Origin: Enterobacteriaceae endosymbiont of Plateumaris sericea
GTDB taxonomy: Bacteria; Pseudomonadota; Gammaproteobacteria; Enterobacterales; Enterobacteriaceae
NCBI RefSeq assembly: GCF_012562605.1
Contig: NZ_CP046224.1
Location: 245,397-254,890, forward strand
DNA: 9,494 nt
Direction of reading: 5' to 3'
Positions 1 to 7,487 of this stretch are shown in pieces. The translations under genes and the position numbers were made by a program. Below the pieces are notes generated by a model, which did not search any database, was not told the DNA's origin, and worked only from the letters and a program-made list of their open reading frames with translations. Position 1 is the first letter of the stretch. Each line of letters begins with the position of its first letter.

Positions 1-1470
1 GAAAATGGATATAAGATTCAAGATCTTAAAGTTATAAGTCATTCTAAAATAGTAAATACTGGAACAAAAATAAGATTTTGGCCTAATAAATGTTTTTTTG
101 ATCATTCTACTTTTTTAGTTTCTAATTTAATAAATTTATTAAAAGCTAAAGCTGTATTATGTCCAGGATTAAAAGTATATTTCAAAAATAAAAATACACA
201 AGACAATTATTATTGGCATTATAAAGATGGTTTATCTGATTATTTAACAAATTCTATAAAAAATATTACTACAATACCTAATATTCCATTTACAGGTAAA
301 TATTATAATGATAAAAAACATATAGATTGGGCTTTATTTTGGGTTCCAGAAAGTAATCATTTTCTTACAGAAAGTTATGTTAATTTAATTCCGACAACAT
401 ATGGAGGAACACATGTTAATGGATTACGTTTAGGATTATTAGATGCTATGCGTAATTTTTGTCATTTTCATAATATTTTACCTAGAAATATAAAATTGTT
501 AGGAGAAGATATTTGGAATCATTGTTCTTATGTTTTATCTATAAAAGTTCAAGATCCACAATTTACAGGTCAAACTAAAGAAAGATTATCTTCACGTCAA
601 TGTACAATATTTGTTTCTAATATTATTAGAGATTCTTTTGTTTTATGGTTAAATCAAAATATTAAAATTGGAACTTATTTAGCTGATATGGTAATTTCTA
701 ACGCTCAAAAACGTATTAGAGAATCAAAAAAATTAGTTAAAAAGAAAAATAATATTAGTTCCATATTACCAGGTAAATTAGCTGATTGTATAATACATAA
801 CTCTCATAATACAGAACTTTTTTTAGTAGAAGGAGATTCTGCTGGAGGATCAGCTAAACAAGCTAGAGATAGATATTATCAAGCAGTTATGCCTTTAAAA
901 GGGAAAATTTTAAATACATGGGAAATTAATTCTGAAGAAATTTTGTCTTCACAAGAAATATATGATATTTCTCTTGCAATAGGAATTTATCCTAATAATA
1001 ATGATCTTAAAAAATTAAGATATAATAAAATTTGTATTTTAGCTGATGCTGATTCTGATGGATTACATATTGCTACATTATTATGTGCTTTATTTATTCG
1101 TCATTTTTTACCATTAGTAAAAGAAGGTCATATTTATGTTGCTATGCCTCCTTTATATCGTATTGATTTAGGTAAAGAAGTATTTTATGCTTTAGATGAA
1201 AATGAAAAAATTACTATTTTAAATAAATTAAAAAATAGAAAAAATAAAATTAATGTTCAAAGATTTAAAGGATTAGGAGAAATGAATCCTATTCAATTAA
1301 GAGAAACAACATTAAACCCTGTTAGCAGAAGATTAGTACAACTAATAATTAATAATACTGATAAAGAAATAAATAAATCATTATCTATTATGGATATGTT
1401 ACTTTCTAAAAAAAGAGCTGAAGATCGTCGTAAATGGTTACAAAAAAAAGGTGATATTTCTAATATATAA
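1..1470 (+). CDS. parE: DNA topoisomerase IV subunit B (ParE), 5'-truncated by the window edge
   Basis: Frame 1 is open from base 1 to the TAA at 1468-1470, giving 489 residues. E. coli ParE has about 630, so roughly the first 140 (most of the ATP-binding GHKL region) lie outside the window. ParE is the ATPase subunit that works with ParC to decatenate daughter chromosomes. Visible in order: the end of the ATPase fold (TGTKIRFWP, residues 20-28), the transducer domain with QTKERLSS (residues 191-198; the Lys of QTK contacts ATP phosphate in this family), then the TOPRIM domain with EGDSAGG (277-283), PLKGK and DADSDG (349-354), the acidic residues that bind Mg2+. The C-terminal RFKGLGEMNP is intact. 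It is ParE rather than GyrB: there is no large insertion in TOPRIM and phrases such as LLDAMR and LWLNQN match ParE. An internal ATG at 448 is only a Met inside the continuous frame. The gene ends with an A8 run at 1442-1449. Confidence 0.97.
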   Translation, partial: ENGYKIQDLKVISHSKIVNTGTKIRFWPNKCFFDHSTFLVSNLINLLKAKAVLCPGLKVYFKNKNTQDNYYWHYKDGLSDYLTNSIKNITTIPNIPFTGKYYNDKKHIDWALFWVPESNHFLTESYVNLIPTTYGGTHVNGLRLGLLDAMRNFCHFHNILPRNIKLLGEDIWNHCSYVLSIKVQDPQFTGQTKERLSSRQCTIFVSNIIRDSFVLWLNQNIKIGTYLADMVISNAQKRIRESKKLVKKKNNISSILPGKLADCIIHNSHNTELFLVEGDSAGGSAKQARDRYYQAVMPLKGKILNTWEINSEEILSSQEIYDISLAIGIYPNNNDLKKLRYNKICILADADSDGLHIATLLCALFIRHFLPLVKEGHIYVAMPPLYRIDLGKEVFYALDENEKITILNKLKNRKNKINVQRFKGLGEMNPIQLRETTLNPVSRRLVQLIINNTDKEINKSLSIMDMLLSKKRAEDRRKWLQKKGDISNI

Positions 1471-1644
1471 ATTGAAATAATATTTTATATTATGAATAAT
1501 TTTAAAAAATTTAATTATATTAACATAACATTATATATTATATAATAATATATTAATTAACTAATTAAAATATAAAAATTATTTAATAAAAAATATTTTA
1601 TTATCATATTAATAGATTTATTTAAATTAATATTTAATATTATA

Positions 1645-1674
1645 TTGATTTAAATATAGTTATTATATTATAAA
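1645..1674 (+). promoter_or_regulatory. candidate sigma-70 promoter for the aceE operon
   Basis: TTGATT (1645-1650) is followed after 18 bp by TATAAA (1669-1674), 4/6 and 5/6 matches to the sigma-70 consensus. It lies about 165 bp before aceE. Another possible -35, TTGAAA, lies at 1721-1726, with only a poor -10 behind it. The background is so A/T-rich that -10-like hexamers occur everywhere; only the G in the -35 element adds information. Tentative. Confidence 0.2.
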
Positions 1675-1740
1675 TTTTTAAAATTTTTTTAGTAATTAAA
1701 ATAATATTTAATATATTTTATTGAAATATCATTTTTATAA

Positions 1741-1795
1741 AAGTAATTATTTAATAACTTTAACTAAATAAAATAATTTAATCAAATAATTTAAT
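1741..1795. repeat. imperfect dyad and 12-bp direct repeat upstream of aceE
   Basis: Positions 1741-1760 form an imperfect palindrome with 9-bp arms, AAGTAATTA and TAATAACTT, that pair with one mismatch around two bases. Next to it AAATAATTTAAT occurs twice, at 1771-1782 and 1784-1795, separated by one C. Both lie 45-100 bp before the aceE start, where an operator or leader element could sit. Repeats of this size arise readily in near-pure A/T DNA, so function is not implied. Confidence 0.35.
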
Positions 1796-1824
1796 ATATA
1801 TTTATATATAATTTTTATTAAAAT

Positions 1825-1829
1825 AAGGA
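1825..1829 (+). promoter_or_regulatory. ribosome binding site of aceE
   Basis: AAGGA stands 10 bases before the ATG at 1840. It is one of very few G-containing stretches in the spacer and supports this start codon, which also matches the N-terminus of E. coli AceE. Confidence 0.7.
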
Positions 1830-1839
1830 ATAATAAACC

Positions 1840-4500
1840 ATGTCAGATAATTTACATAATGACGTGGATCCAATTGAAACTAATGATTGGATGCAATCTA
1901 TAATATCAGTTATAAAAGAAGAAGGTATTGAAAGAGCTAAATTTATACTTAAAAAATTAATAACACATGCTAATAAATATGGAGTAATTTTAGAAAAAAA
2001 AAATAATAATTATATTAACACTATTCCATTAGAAAAAGAACCTATATATCCTGGAAATATTATTTTAGAAAAAAAAATAAGATCTTTTATTCGTTGGAAT
2101 GCAATTATGATGGTTTTAAGAGCTTCAAAAAAAAATTTAGATTTAGGTGGTCATATTTCATCTTTTCAATCTGCAGCACATATTTATGAAGTTTGTTTTA
2201 ATCATTTTTTTCAAGCATCTAACGAAAATAATAGTGGAGATTTAATTTATTTTCAAGGACATATTTCTCCTGGAATATATTCCAGAGCTTTTATTGAGGG
2301 AAGATTAAATATAAATCATCTTAATAATTTTCGTCAAGAAGTATTAGGTGATGGTTTATCATCATATCCACATCCTAAACTTATGCCTAATTTTTGGCAA
2401 TTTCCTACTGTATCTATGGGATTAGGTCCTATAGCAGCAATATATCAAGCAAAATTTTTAAAATATCTTAAAAATAGAAAATTAAAAGATACATCGAAAC
2501 AAAAAGTATTTACATTTATAGGTGATGGTGAAATGGATGAACCTGAATCTAAAGGTGTTATTAACATAGCAGTTCGTGAAAAATTAGATAATTTAATTTT
2601 TATTGTAAATTGTAATTTACAACGTTTAGATGGTCCTGTTTATGGTAATGGTAAAATTATTAATGAATTAGAAAATATTTTTTATGGCGCTGGATGGGAA
2701 GTTATAAAAGTAATTTGGGGTCATAATTGGGATTTATTATTAAAAAAAGATCAAACTGGAAAATTAATCCAATTAATGAATGAAACAATTGATGGAGATT
2801 ATCAAAATTTTAAATCTAAAAATGGTAATTATATAAGAAAAAATTTTTTTGGAAAATATCAACAAACATTAGATCTTGTAAAAGATATGTCTGATAAAGA
2901 AATAGAACAATTAAATTATGGTGGACATGATTCAAAAAAAATTTATGCTGCATTTAAAAAAGCATACAGCATTAAAAATAAACCTACAATAATATTAATA
3001 CATACAATTAAAGGATATGGACTAGGAAATATAGCAGAAAGTAAAAATATAGCACATCAAATAAAAAAAATGGATTTAAATACAATTAAATATATTAAAG
3101 ATCGCTTAAATATACCAATTAATGATATAGATTTACATTCTTTACCTTATATATTTTTTAGCAAAGATTCTAAAGAATATCAATATATTCATCATAAAAG
3201 AAAAAAATTAGGAGGATATATTCCTTCTAGAAGAAAAAATTTTAGTGAAAAATTAAAATTACCATCTTTATCTGATTTTAATTCTTTATTCAAAAAACAA
3301 GATAAAAAAATATCTACTACTATAGCATTTATAAGAATATTAAACATAATGCTAAGAAATAATAATATTAAAAATAGAATTGTACCTATTATTGCAGACG
3401 AAGCACGTACATTTGGTATGGAAGGTTTATTTAGACAAATAGGAATTTATAATTCTAATGGATTAAATTATATACCACAAGATATAGATTTATTAGCTTA
3501 TTATAAAGAAGATAAAAAAGGACAAATTTTACAAGAAGGTATAAATGAATCAGGAGCGTTTGCTTCTTGGTTAGCTGTAGCTACATCTTATTCTACTAAT
3601 AATTTTCCTATGATACCATTTTATATTTATTATTCTATGTTTGGATTTCAAAGAATAGGTGATTTTTGTTGGGCTGCTGGAGATCAACAAGCTCGAGGAT
3701 TTTTAATAGGAGCAACTTCTGGACGAACTACATTAAATGGTGAAGGATTACAACATGAAGATGGTCATAGTCATATTCATTCTTTAACTATTCCTAATTG
3801 TATTTCATATGATCCTGCATATGCATATGAAATAGCCATAATTATATATAATGGTTTACAAAGAATGTATGGTCAGAAACAAGAAAATATATATTATTAC
3901 ATTACTACTACAAATGAAAATTATTATATGCCTGAATTAATTCTTAATTCAAATATTGAATATGGTATATGTAAAGGAATTTATAAACTAAAAGAAATAA
4001 AAGGATATACAACTATTCAATTATTAGGTTCAGGATCAATATTACGTCATGTTATTAAAGCTGGAGAATTATTATATACAGAATATAATATAGGATCTAA
4101 TATTTTTAGTGTAACTTCTTTTACAGAATTAGCTAGAGAGGGTCAAGATTGTGATAGATGGAATATGTTACATCCGTTAGAAAAAAATCGTATTCCATAT
4201 ATTACAAGTGTAATGAATAATGAACCAACAGTTGCTACAACTGATTATATGAAACTTTTTGCAGAACAAGTTCGTAAATATATACCATCAAATAATTATA
4301 TTGTTTTAGGAACAGATGGTTTTGGTCGTTCTGATAGTCGTAAAAATTTACGTGAATTTTTTGAAATTAATAAATTATATATTGTTTTAGCAACATTAAA
4401 TATGTTAGTTAAATTAAATTTAATTAATAAAAAATTAATATTACATTTTATTAAAAAATATAATATTAATATTAATAAAAATAATCCTAGAATATCATAA
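1840..4500 (+). CDS. aceE: pyruvate dehydrogenase E1 component, homodimeric type (AceE)
   Basis: E1 of the cytoplasmic pyruvate dehydrogenase complex: it decarboxylates pyruvate on thiamine diphosphate and reductively acetylates the lipoyl group of AceF. The product is 886 residues against 887 in E. coli, collinear from NDVDPIETNDW (residues 7-17) to the final NPRIS. Active-site features are present: the His of LGGHISSFQ (105) and of GHISPG (141), the ThDP/Mg2+ motif GDGEMDEPE starting at 228 with NCNLQRLDGP near 257-266, the His of KNIAHQ (406), the ThDP-activating Glu of QEGINE (570), and HEDGHSH (639-645). It is the single-chain gammaproteobacterial E1, not the alpha/beta type. It is first gene of the aceE-aceF-lpdA operon, with AAGGA before the start. 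Oddity: three long A runs (A10 at 1994-2003, A9 at 2069-2077, A9 at 2127-2135) lie in the first 300 bp, but the frame is intact. Function is considered secure. Confidence 0.98.
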   Translation: MSDNLHNDVDPIETNDWMQSIISVIKEEGIERAKFILKKLITHANKYGVILEKKNNNYINTIPLEKEPIYPGNIILEKKIRSFIRWNAIMMVLRASKKNLDLGGHISSFQSAAHIYEVCFNHFFQASNENNSGDLIYFQGHISPGIYSRAFIEGRLNINHLNNFRQEVLGDGLSSYPHPKLMPNFWQFPTVSMGLGPIAAIYQAKFLKYLKNRKLKDTSKQKVFTFIGDGEMDEPESKGVINIAVREKLDNLIFIVNCNLQRLDGPVYGNGKIINELENIFYGAGWEVIKVIWGHNWDLLLKKDQTGKLIQLMNETIDGDYQNFKSKNGNYIRKNFFGKYQQTLDLVKDMSDKEIEQLNYGGHDSKKIYAAFKKAYSIKNKPTIILIHTIKGYGLGNIAESKNIAHQIKKMDLNTIKYIKDRLNIPINDIDLHSLPYIFFSKDSKEYQYIHHKRKKLGGYIPSRRKNFSEKLKLPSLSDFNSLFKKQDKKISTTIAFIRILNIMLRNNNIKNRIVPIIADEARTFGMEGLFRQIGIYNSNGLNYIPQDIDLLAYYKEDKKGQILQEGINESGAFASWLAVATSYSTNNFPMIPFYIYYSMFGFQRIGDFCWAAGDQQARGFLIGATSGRTTLNGEGLQHEDGHSHIHSLTIPNCISYDPAYAYEIAIIIYNGLQRMYGQKQENIYYYITTTNENYYMPELILNSNIEYGICKGIYKLKEIKGYTTIQLLGSGSILRHVIKAGELLYTEYNIGSNIFSVTSFTELAREGQDCDRWNMLHPLEKNRIPYITSVMNNEPTVATTDYMKLFAEQVRKYIPSNNYIVLGTDGFGRSDSRKNLREFFEINKLYIVLATLNMLVKLNLINKKLILHFIKKYNININKNNPRIS

Positions 4501-4501
4501 A

Positions 4502-4506
4502 AAGGA
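4502..4506 (+). promoter_or_regulatory. ribosome binding site of aceF
   Basis: AAGGA directly follows the aceE stop codon and lies 5 bases before the aceF ATG. It fixes the aceF start and fits translation from a shared aceE-aceF mRNA. Confidence 0.7.
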
Positions 4507-4511
4507 AAAAT

Positions 4512-6005
4512 ATGAATATAGAAATAAAATTACCAGATATAGGAATTGAAGAAATGAAGGTTACTGATATTCTAGTAAAAGAAGGAGATAATATACATAA
4601 AGATGAATCTATTATTGTTATAGAAGGAGAAAAAACTTCTATGGATATACCTTCAACACAAAATGGTATTGTAAAAAAAATTAAAGTATCAATTGGAGAT
4701 ATAATACATACTGGTAGTATAATTTTAGAATTGAGTAATAATATTATTCAAAATAATAATGATAATATTATTCAAAATAAAAATTTTAAAGAAAAAAATA
4801 ATATTAATAATATTAATACAATTAATAAAATAATTATTCCTAATATGAATAATGGATTAATGAAAATAATTAAAATTTTTGTAAAAGAAGGAGATAAAAT
4901 TTATAAAGATAATCCGTTAATAACATTAAAAAATAAGATAACTAATATAAATTTACCTTCACTTTATAATGGTTTTATAAAAAAAATAATGATTAAAACA
5001 GGTGATACTGTTAGATCAGGTGATACTATCATGTTAGTATCTCATGATATTTGTAATAATATACAAGAAAATAATATAAATAAAAATTCTTTATTAAATA
5101 TAAATAATTTTTTTAAAAAAAACAGTATTCATGCTTCTCCTTCTATAAGAAAAATGGCAAGACAATTAAATATTAATTTATTAAATATAAAAGGTAGTGG
5201 TAATAAAAATAGGATTTTAAAAGAAGATTTATTGAAATATATTTCAATAAATAATAATCAAAATAATATTTCTCTTTCATCATCTTCTACTTATTTTAAA
5301 AAATTTGGAGAAATAGAAGAAAAAGAAATGAATCATATTCAAAAAATATCAAGTATAAATTTGACCAAAAATTGGATGAATATTCCTCATGTTACACAAC
5401 ATATTGAAGCTGATATAACTACATTAGAATCATTTCGCATTCAAAAAAATAATGAATTAAATAAAAACAACCAAAATATTAAAATTACATTATTAAGTTT
5501 TTTAATTAAAATATCTGTAAGTGCTTTAAAAAAATATCCTATATTTAATGCTTCTTTATTAGATAATAAAAAAATAATTTTAAAAAAATATTATAATATA
5601 GGTATTGCTATGAATACTGATCAAGGATTATTAGTACCTATTATATTTAATTTAATGCATAAAAATATTATTGATATTTCACAGGAATTAATTTTATTAT
5701 ATAATAAAGCTATATCAGGTAAACTAATTCCTAGTGATATGCATGGTGGATGTTTTACATTATCTAATTTAGGTAAAAAACCTGGTGCTTTTTTTACTCC
5801 TATCATTAATTCACCAGAAATAGCAATTTTAGGAATATCTCAAGCTAACATTAAACCTATATGGAATGGAAAAAAATTTATTCCTCGTCTTATGTTACCA
5901 TTATCTTTATCTTATGATCATAGAGTTATAAATGGTGTTGAAGCAATTACTTTTTTAAATTATATTTGTGATTTAATATATGATATTAGAAATTTATTAA
6001 TGTAG
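4512..6005 (+). CDS. aceF: dihydrolipoamide acetyltransferase, E2 of pyruvate dehydrogenase, with two lipoyl-type domains (AceF)
   Basis: Core of the pyruvate dehydrogenase complex: it carries acetyl groups on lipoyl-lysine and transfers them to CoA. It has 497 residues against about 630 in E. coli, which has three lipoyl domains. Domains seen: lipoyl domain 1 (about 1-75) with the acceptor Lys41 in GEKTS; Asn/Ile-rich linker (about 76-107); lipoyl-like domain 2 (about 107-178), in which the aligned acceptor position is Ile143 (NKITN) with a Lys one place earlier; linker; peripheral-subunit binding domain (about 207-245, RKMAR to GSGNKNRILKEDL); catalytic domain (about 265-497) with FTLSNLG and the C-terminal DHRVING. 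The catalytic His470 is kept, but the Asp of HxxxDG is Asn474 (codon AAT, 5931-5933). The linkers lack the usual Ala/Pro-rich composition. It lies 11 bp after aceE and ends in TAG. Identity is secure; how far domain 2 and the Asn affect activity is unknown. Confidence 0.96.
   Translation: MNIEIKLPDIGIEEMKVTDILVKEGDNIHKDESIIVIEGEKTSMDIPSTQNGIVKKIKVSIGDIIHTGSIILELSNNIIQNNNDNIIQNKNFKEKNNINNINTINKIIIPNMNNGLMKIIKIFVKEGDKIYKDNPLITLKNKITNINLPSLYNGFIKKIMIKTGDTVRSGDTIMLVSHDICNNIQENNINKNSLLNINNFFKKNSIHASPSIRKMARQLNINLLNIKGSGNKNRILKEDLLKYISINNNQNNISLSSSSTYFKKFGEIEEKEMNHIQKISSINLTKNWMNIPHVTQHIEADITTLESFRIQKNNELNKNNQNIKITLLSFLIKISVSALKKYPIFNASLLDNKKIILKKYYNIGIAMNTDQGLLVPIIFNLMHKNIIDISQELILLYNKAISGKLIPSDMHGGCFTLSNLGKKPGAFFTPIINSPEIAILGISQANIKPIWNGKKFIPRLMLPLSLSYDHRVINGVEAITFLNYICDLIYDIRNLLM
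4738..4780 (+). repeat. in-frame direct repeat in the aceF inter-lipoyl linker
   Basis: A 19-bp sequence at 4738-4756 recurs exactly at 4762-4780, a 24-bp period equal to eight codons. Both copies encode NIIQN inside an Asn-rich stretch. It looks like a small tandem duplication in a flexible linker, where length changes are tolerated. Confidence 0.8.
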
Positions 6006-6045
6006 TCATTGAATAATTTATTAAATTTATTAATAATTAATTATA

Positions 6046-6048
6046 GAG
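6046..6048 (+). promoter_or_regulatory. weak ribosome binding site of lpdA
   Basis: A short AGAGA centred on GAG 6046-6048 ends about 6 bases before the ATG at 6055. It is the only purine/G stretch in the 49-bp aceF-lpdA spacer and supports the start. In E. coli lpd has its own promoter in the equivalent spacer; here only a weak TTGAAT (6009-6014) can be pointed to, with no convincing -10. Confidence 0.4.
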
Positions 6049-6054
6049 ATAATT

Positions 6055-7470
6055 ATGAGTACAAAAATTAAAACTTCAGTAGTTGTAATAGGAGGAGGAC
6101 CTGCAGGATATTCTGCTGCATTTCGTTGTAGTGATTTAGGTATAAAAACTATAATAGTAGAAAATTATTTAAATTTAGGTGGTGTATGTTTAAATGTTGG
6201 ATGTATACCTTCTAAAACATTATTACATATAGCAAAATTAATAAAAGAAAATAAAAATTTTTTTCAAAAAGGTATTTTAAATAATGTTCCAGATTTAAAT
6301 ATAAAAAAAATTATTTTTTGGAAAGATAAAATAATAAAAAAATTATCTGACGGGTTACAATTTCTTGCAAATACTAGAAAAGTAGATATTATTAATGGCA
6401 TAGGAATTTTTGAAACACCAAATATTCTTAACATAAATAATCATAATGATAAATATCAAATAGAATTTGAACATGCTATTATTGCTACAGGATCACATCC
6501 TGTAAAATTACCATTTGTACCTTACGGTGATGATCGAATATGGAATTCGACAGATGCTTTATTATTAAAAAAAATTCCTAAAAAACTATTAATTTTAGGA
6601 GGAGGAATTATTGGTTTAGAAATGGCAACTATTTACCATGCTTTAGGTTCAGAAATTAATATTATTGAAATGTCAAATAAAATATTACCATTAGTTGATG
6701 ATGATATTATGAATATATATAATAATAGTATTAAAAATGAATTTAATATCATGTTAAATACAAAAATTATATCTATAGATAATAATAAAAATTTCTTACA
6801 AGTTCATATGACTAATGATAATCATAAATCTATTTTTTCTAAGCAATATGATGTTATTTTAACAGCTGTAGGAAGAATACCAAATTCAAATTTTATTAGT
6901 AACAATTTATTTAATATTGAAATTAATAATGATAACTTTATTAAAGTTGATAATCAAATGAGAACTAATATTCCTAATATTTATGCTATAGGAGATGTTA
7001 TAGGTCATCCTATGTTAGCTCATAAAGGAATACATGAAGGTCATTTAGTAGCAGAAATTATTGCTGGTAAAAATCATTTTTTTATTCCAAAGGTAATACC
7101 TTCTATTGCTTATACTGATCCAGAAATAGGTTGGGTAGGAATAACAGAAAAAGATGCAAAAATAAAAAACATAAATTATGGAATTTCTTCTTTACCATGG
7201 AATTCTTTAGGTAGAGGATTATGTTCTAATGCAGAAAATGGTTTAACAAAATTAATTTTTGATAAAAATACTAATAAAATTATAGGTGGATTAGTTATTG
7301 GATATAATGCTGGTGAATTATTAGGAGAAATTAGTTTAGCTATAGAAATGGGATGTGATGCAGAAGATATATCATTAACTATACATGCTCATCCAACATT
7401 TTATGAATCTATAGGAATAACTACAGAAATATTTTTAGGATTAGCAACCGATGTATTAAATAAAAAATAA
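6055..7470 (+). CDS. lpdA: dihydrolipoamide dehydrogenase, E3 component (LpdA)
   Basis: FAD enzyme that reoxidises dihydrolipoyl groups and reduces NAD+. It serves pyruvate dehydrogenase and usually also 2-oxoglutarate dehydrogenase and the glycine cleavage system. The product has 471 residues (474 in E. coli) and is collinear. Visible: N-terminal FAD-binding GGGPAGYSAAFR (residues 13-24), the redox-active disulfide CLNVGC (Cys45, Cys50), the NAD-binding GGGIIGLEMA (182-191), the second FAD motif AIGDVIG (311-317), and the C-terminal dimerisation domain with HAHPTFYES, whose His446/Glu451 form the acid-base dyad of the opposite active site. All catalytic residues are present. It is third gene of the operon, 49 bp after aceF. 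A long inverted repeat begins 17 bp after its stop codon. Confidence 0.98.
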   Translation: MSTKIKTSVVVIGGGPAGYSAAFRCSDLGIKTIIVENYLNLGGVCLNVGCIPSKTLLHIAKLIKENKNFFQKGILNNVPDLNIKKIIFWKDKIIKKLSDGLQFLANTRKVDIINGIGIFETPNILNINNHNDKYQIEFEHAIIATGSHPVKLPFVPYGDDRIWNSTDALLLKKIPKKLLILGGGIIGLEMATIYHALGSEINIIEMSNKILPLVDDDIMNIYNNSIKNEFNIMLNTKIISIDNNKNFLQVHMTNDNHKSIFSKQYDVILTAVGRIPNSNFISNNLFNIEINNDNFIKVDNQMRTNIPNIYAIGDVIGHPMLAHKGIHEGHLVAEIIAGKNHFFIPKVIPSIAYTDPEIGWVGITEKDAKIKNINYGISSLPWNSLGRGLCSNAENGLTKLIFDKNTNKIIGGLVIGYNAGELLGEISLAIEMGCDAEDISLTIHAHPTFYESIGITTEIFLGLATDVLNKK

Positions 7471-7487
7471 TAAAATTATAATTAAAA

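Larger units (their letters stand above)
1471..1839. other. 369-bp A/T-rich spacer between parE and aceE
   Basis: No gene is supported here. The only ATG-initiated frames are very short (for example 17 codons at 1492-1545) with A/T-driven composition. In E. coli the gene directly upstream of aceE is the repressor gene pdhR; nothing resembling it, and no PdhR-type operator (AATTGGT-N3-ACCAATT), is visible. The spacer most likely holds the 3' end of the parE transcript and the promoter and leader of the aceE operon, perhaps in DNA left over from a decayed gene, which is inference. Local structures are listed separately. Confidence 0.7.

Noticed and set aside
448..1470. parE beginning at the ATG at 448
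   Set aside because: The same frame is open and matches ParE from base 1; the Met at 448 aligns with an internal Met (LLDAMR) of E. coli ParE.
1..1470. GyrB instead of ParE
   Set aside because: The TOPRIM-to-C-terminus spacing lacks the large GyrB insertion and the sequence follows E. coli ParE throughout.
1477..1493. 7-bp all-A/T hairpin just after parE as a terminator
   Set aside because: ATAATAT/ATATTAT pairs perfectly but contains no G or C and has no T run directly behind it; such hairpins are frequent by chance here.
1492..1545. 17-codon ATG frame in the parE-aceE spacer
   Set aside because: Composition is simply A/T background (Asn, Ile, Lys, Tyr), with no ribosome binding site; too short to support.
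5621..5806. 61-codon open frame on the minus strand inside aceF
   Set aside because: It is fully antisense to the conserved catalytic domain of AceF, has no family resemblance and no ribosome binding site; long antisense frames are expected by chance.
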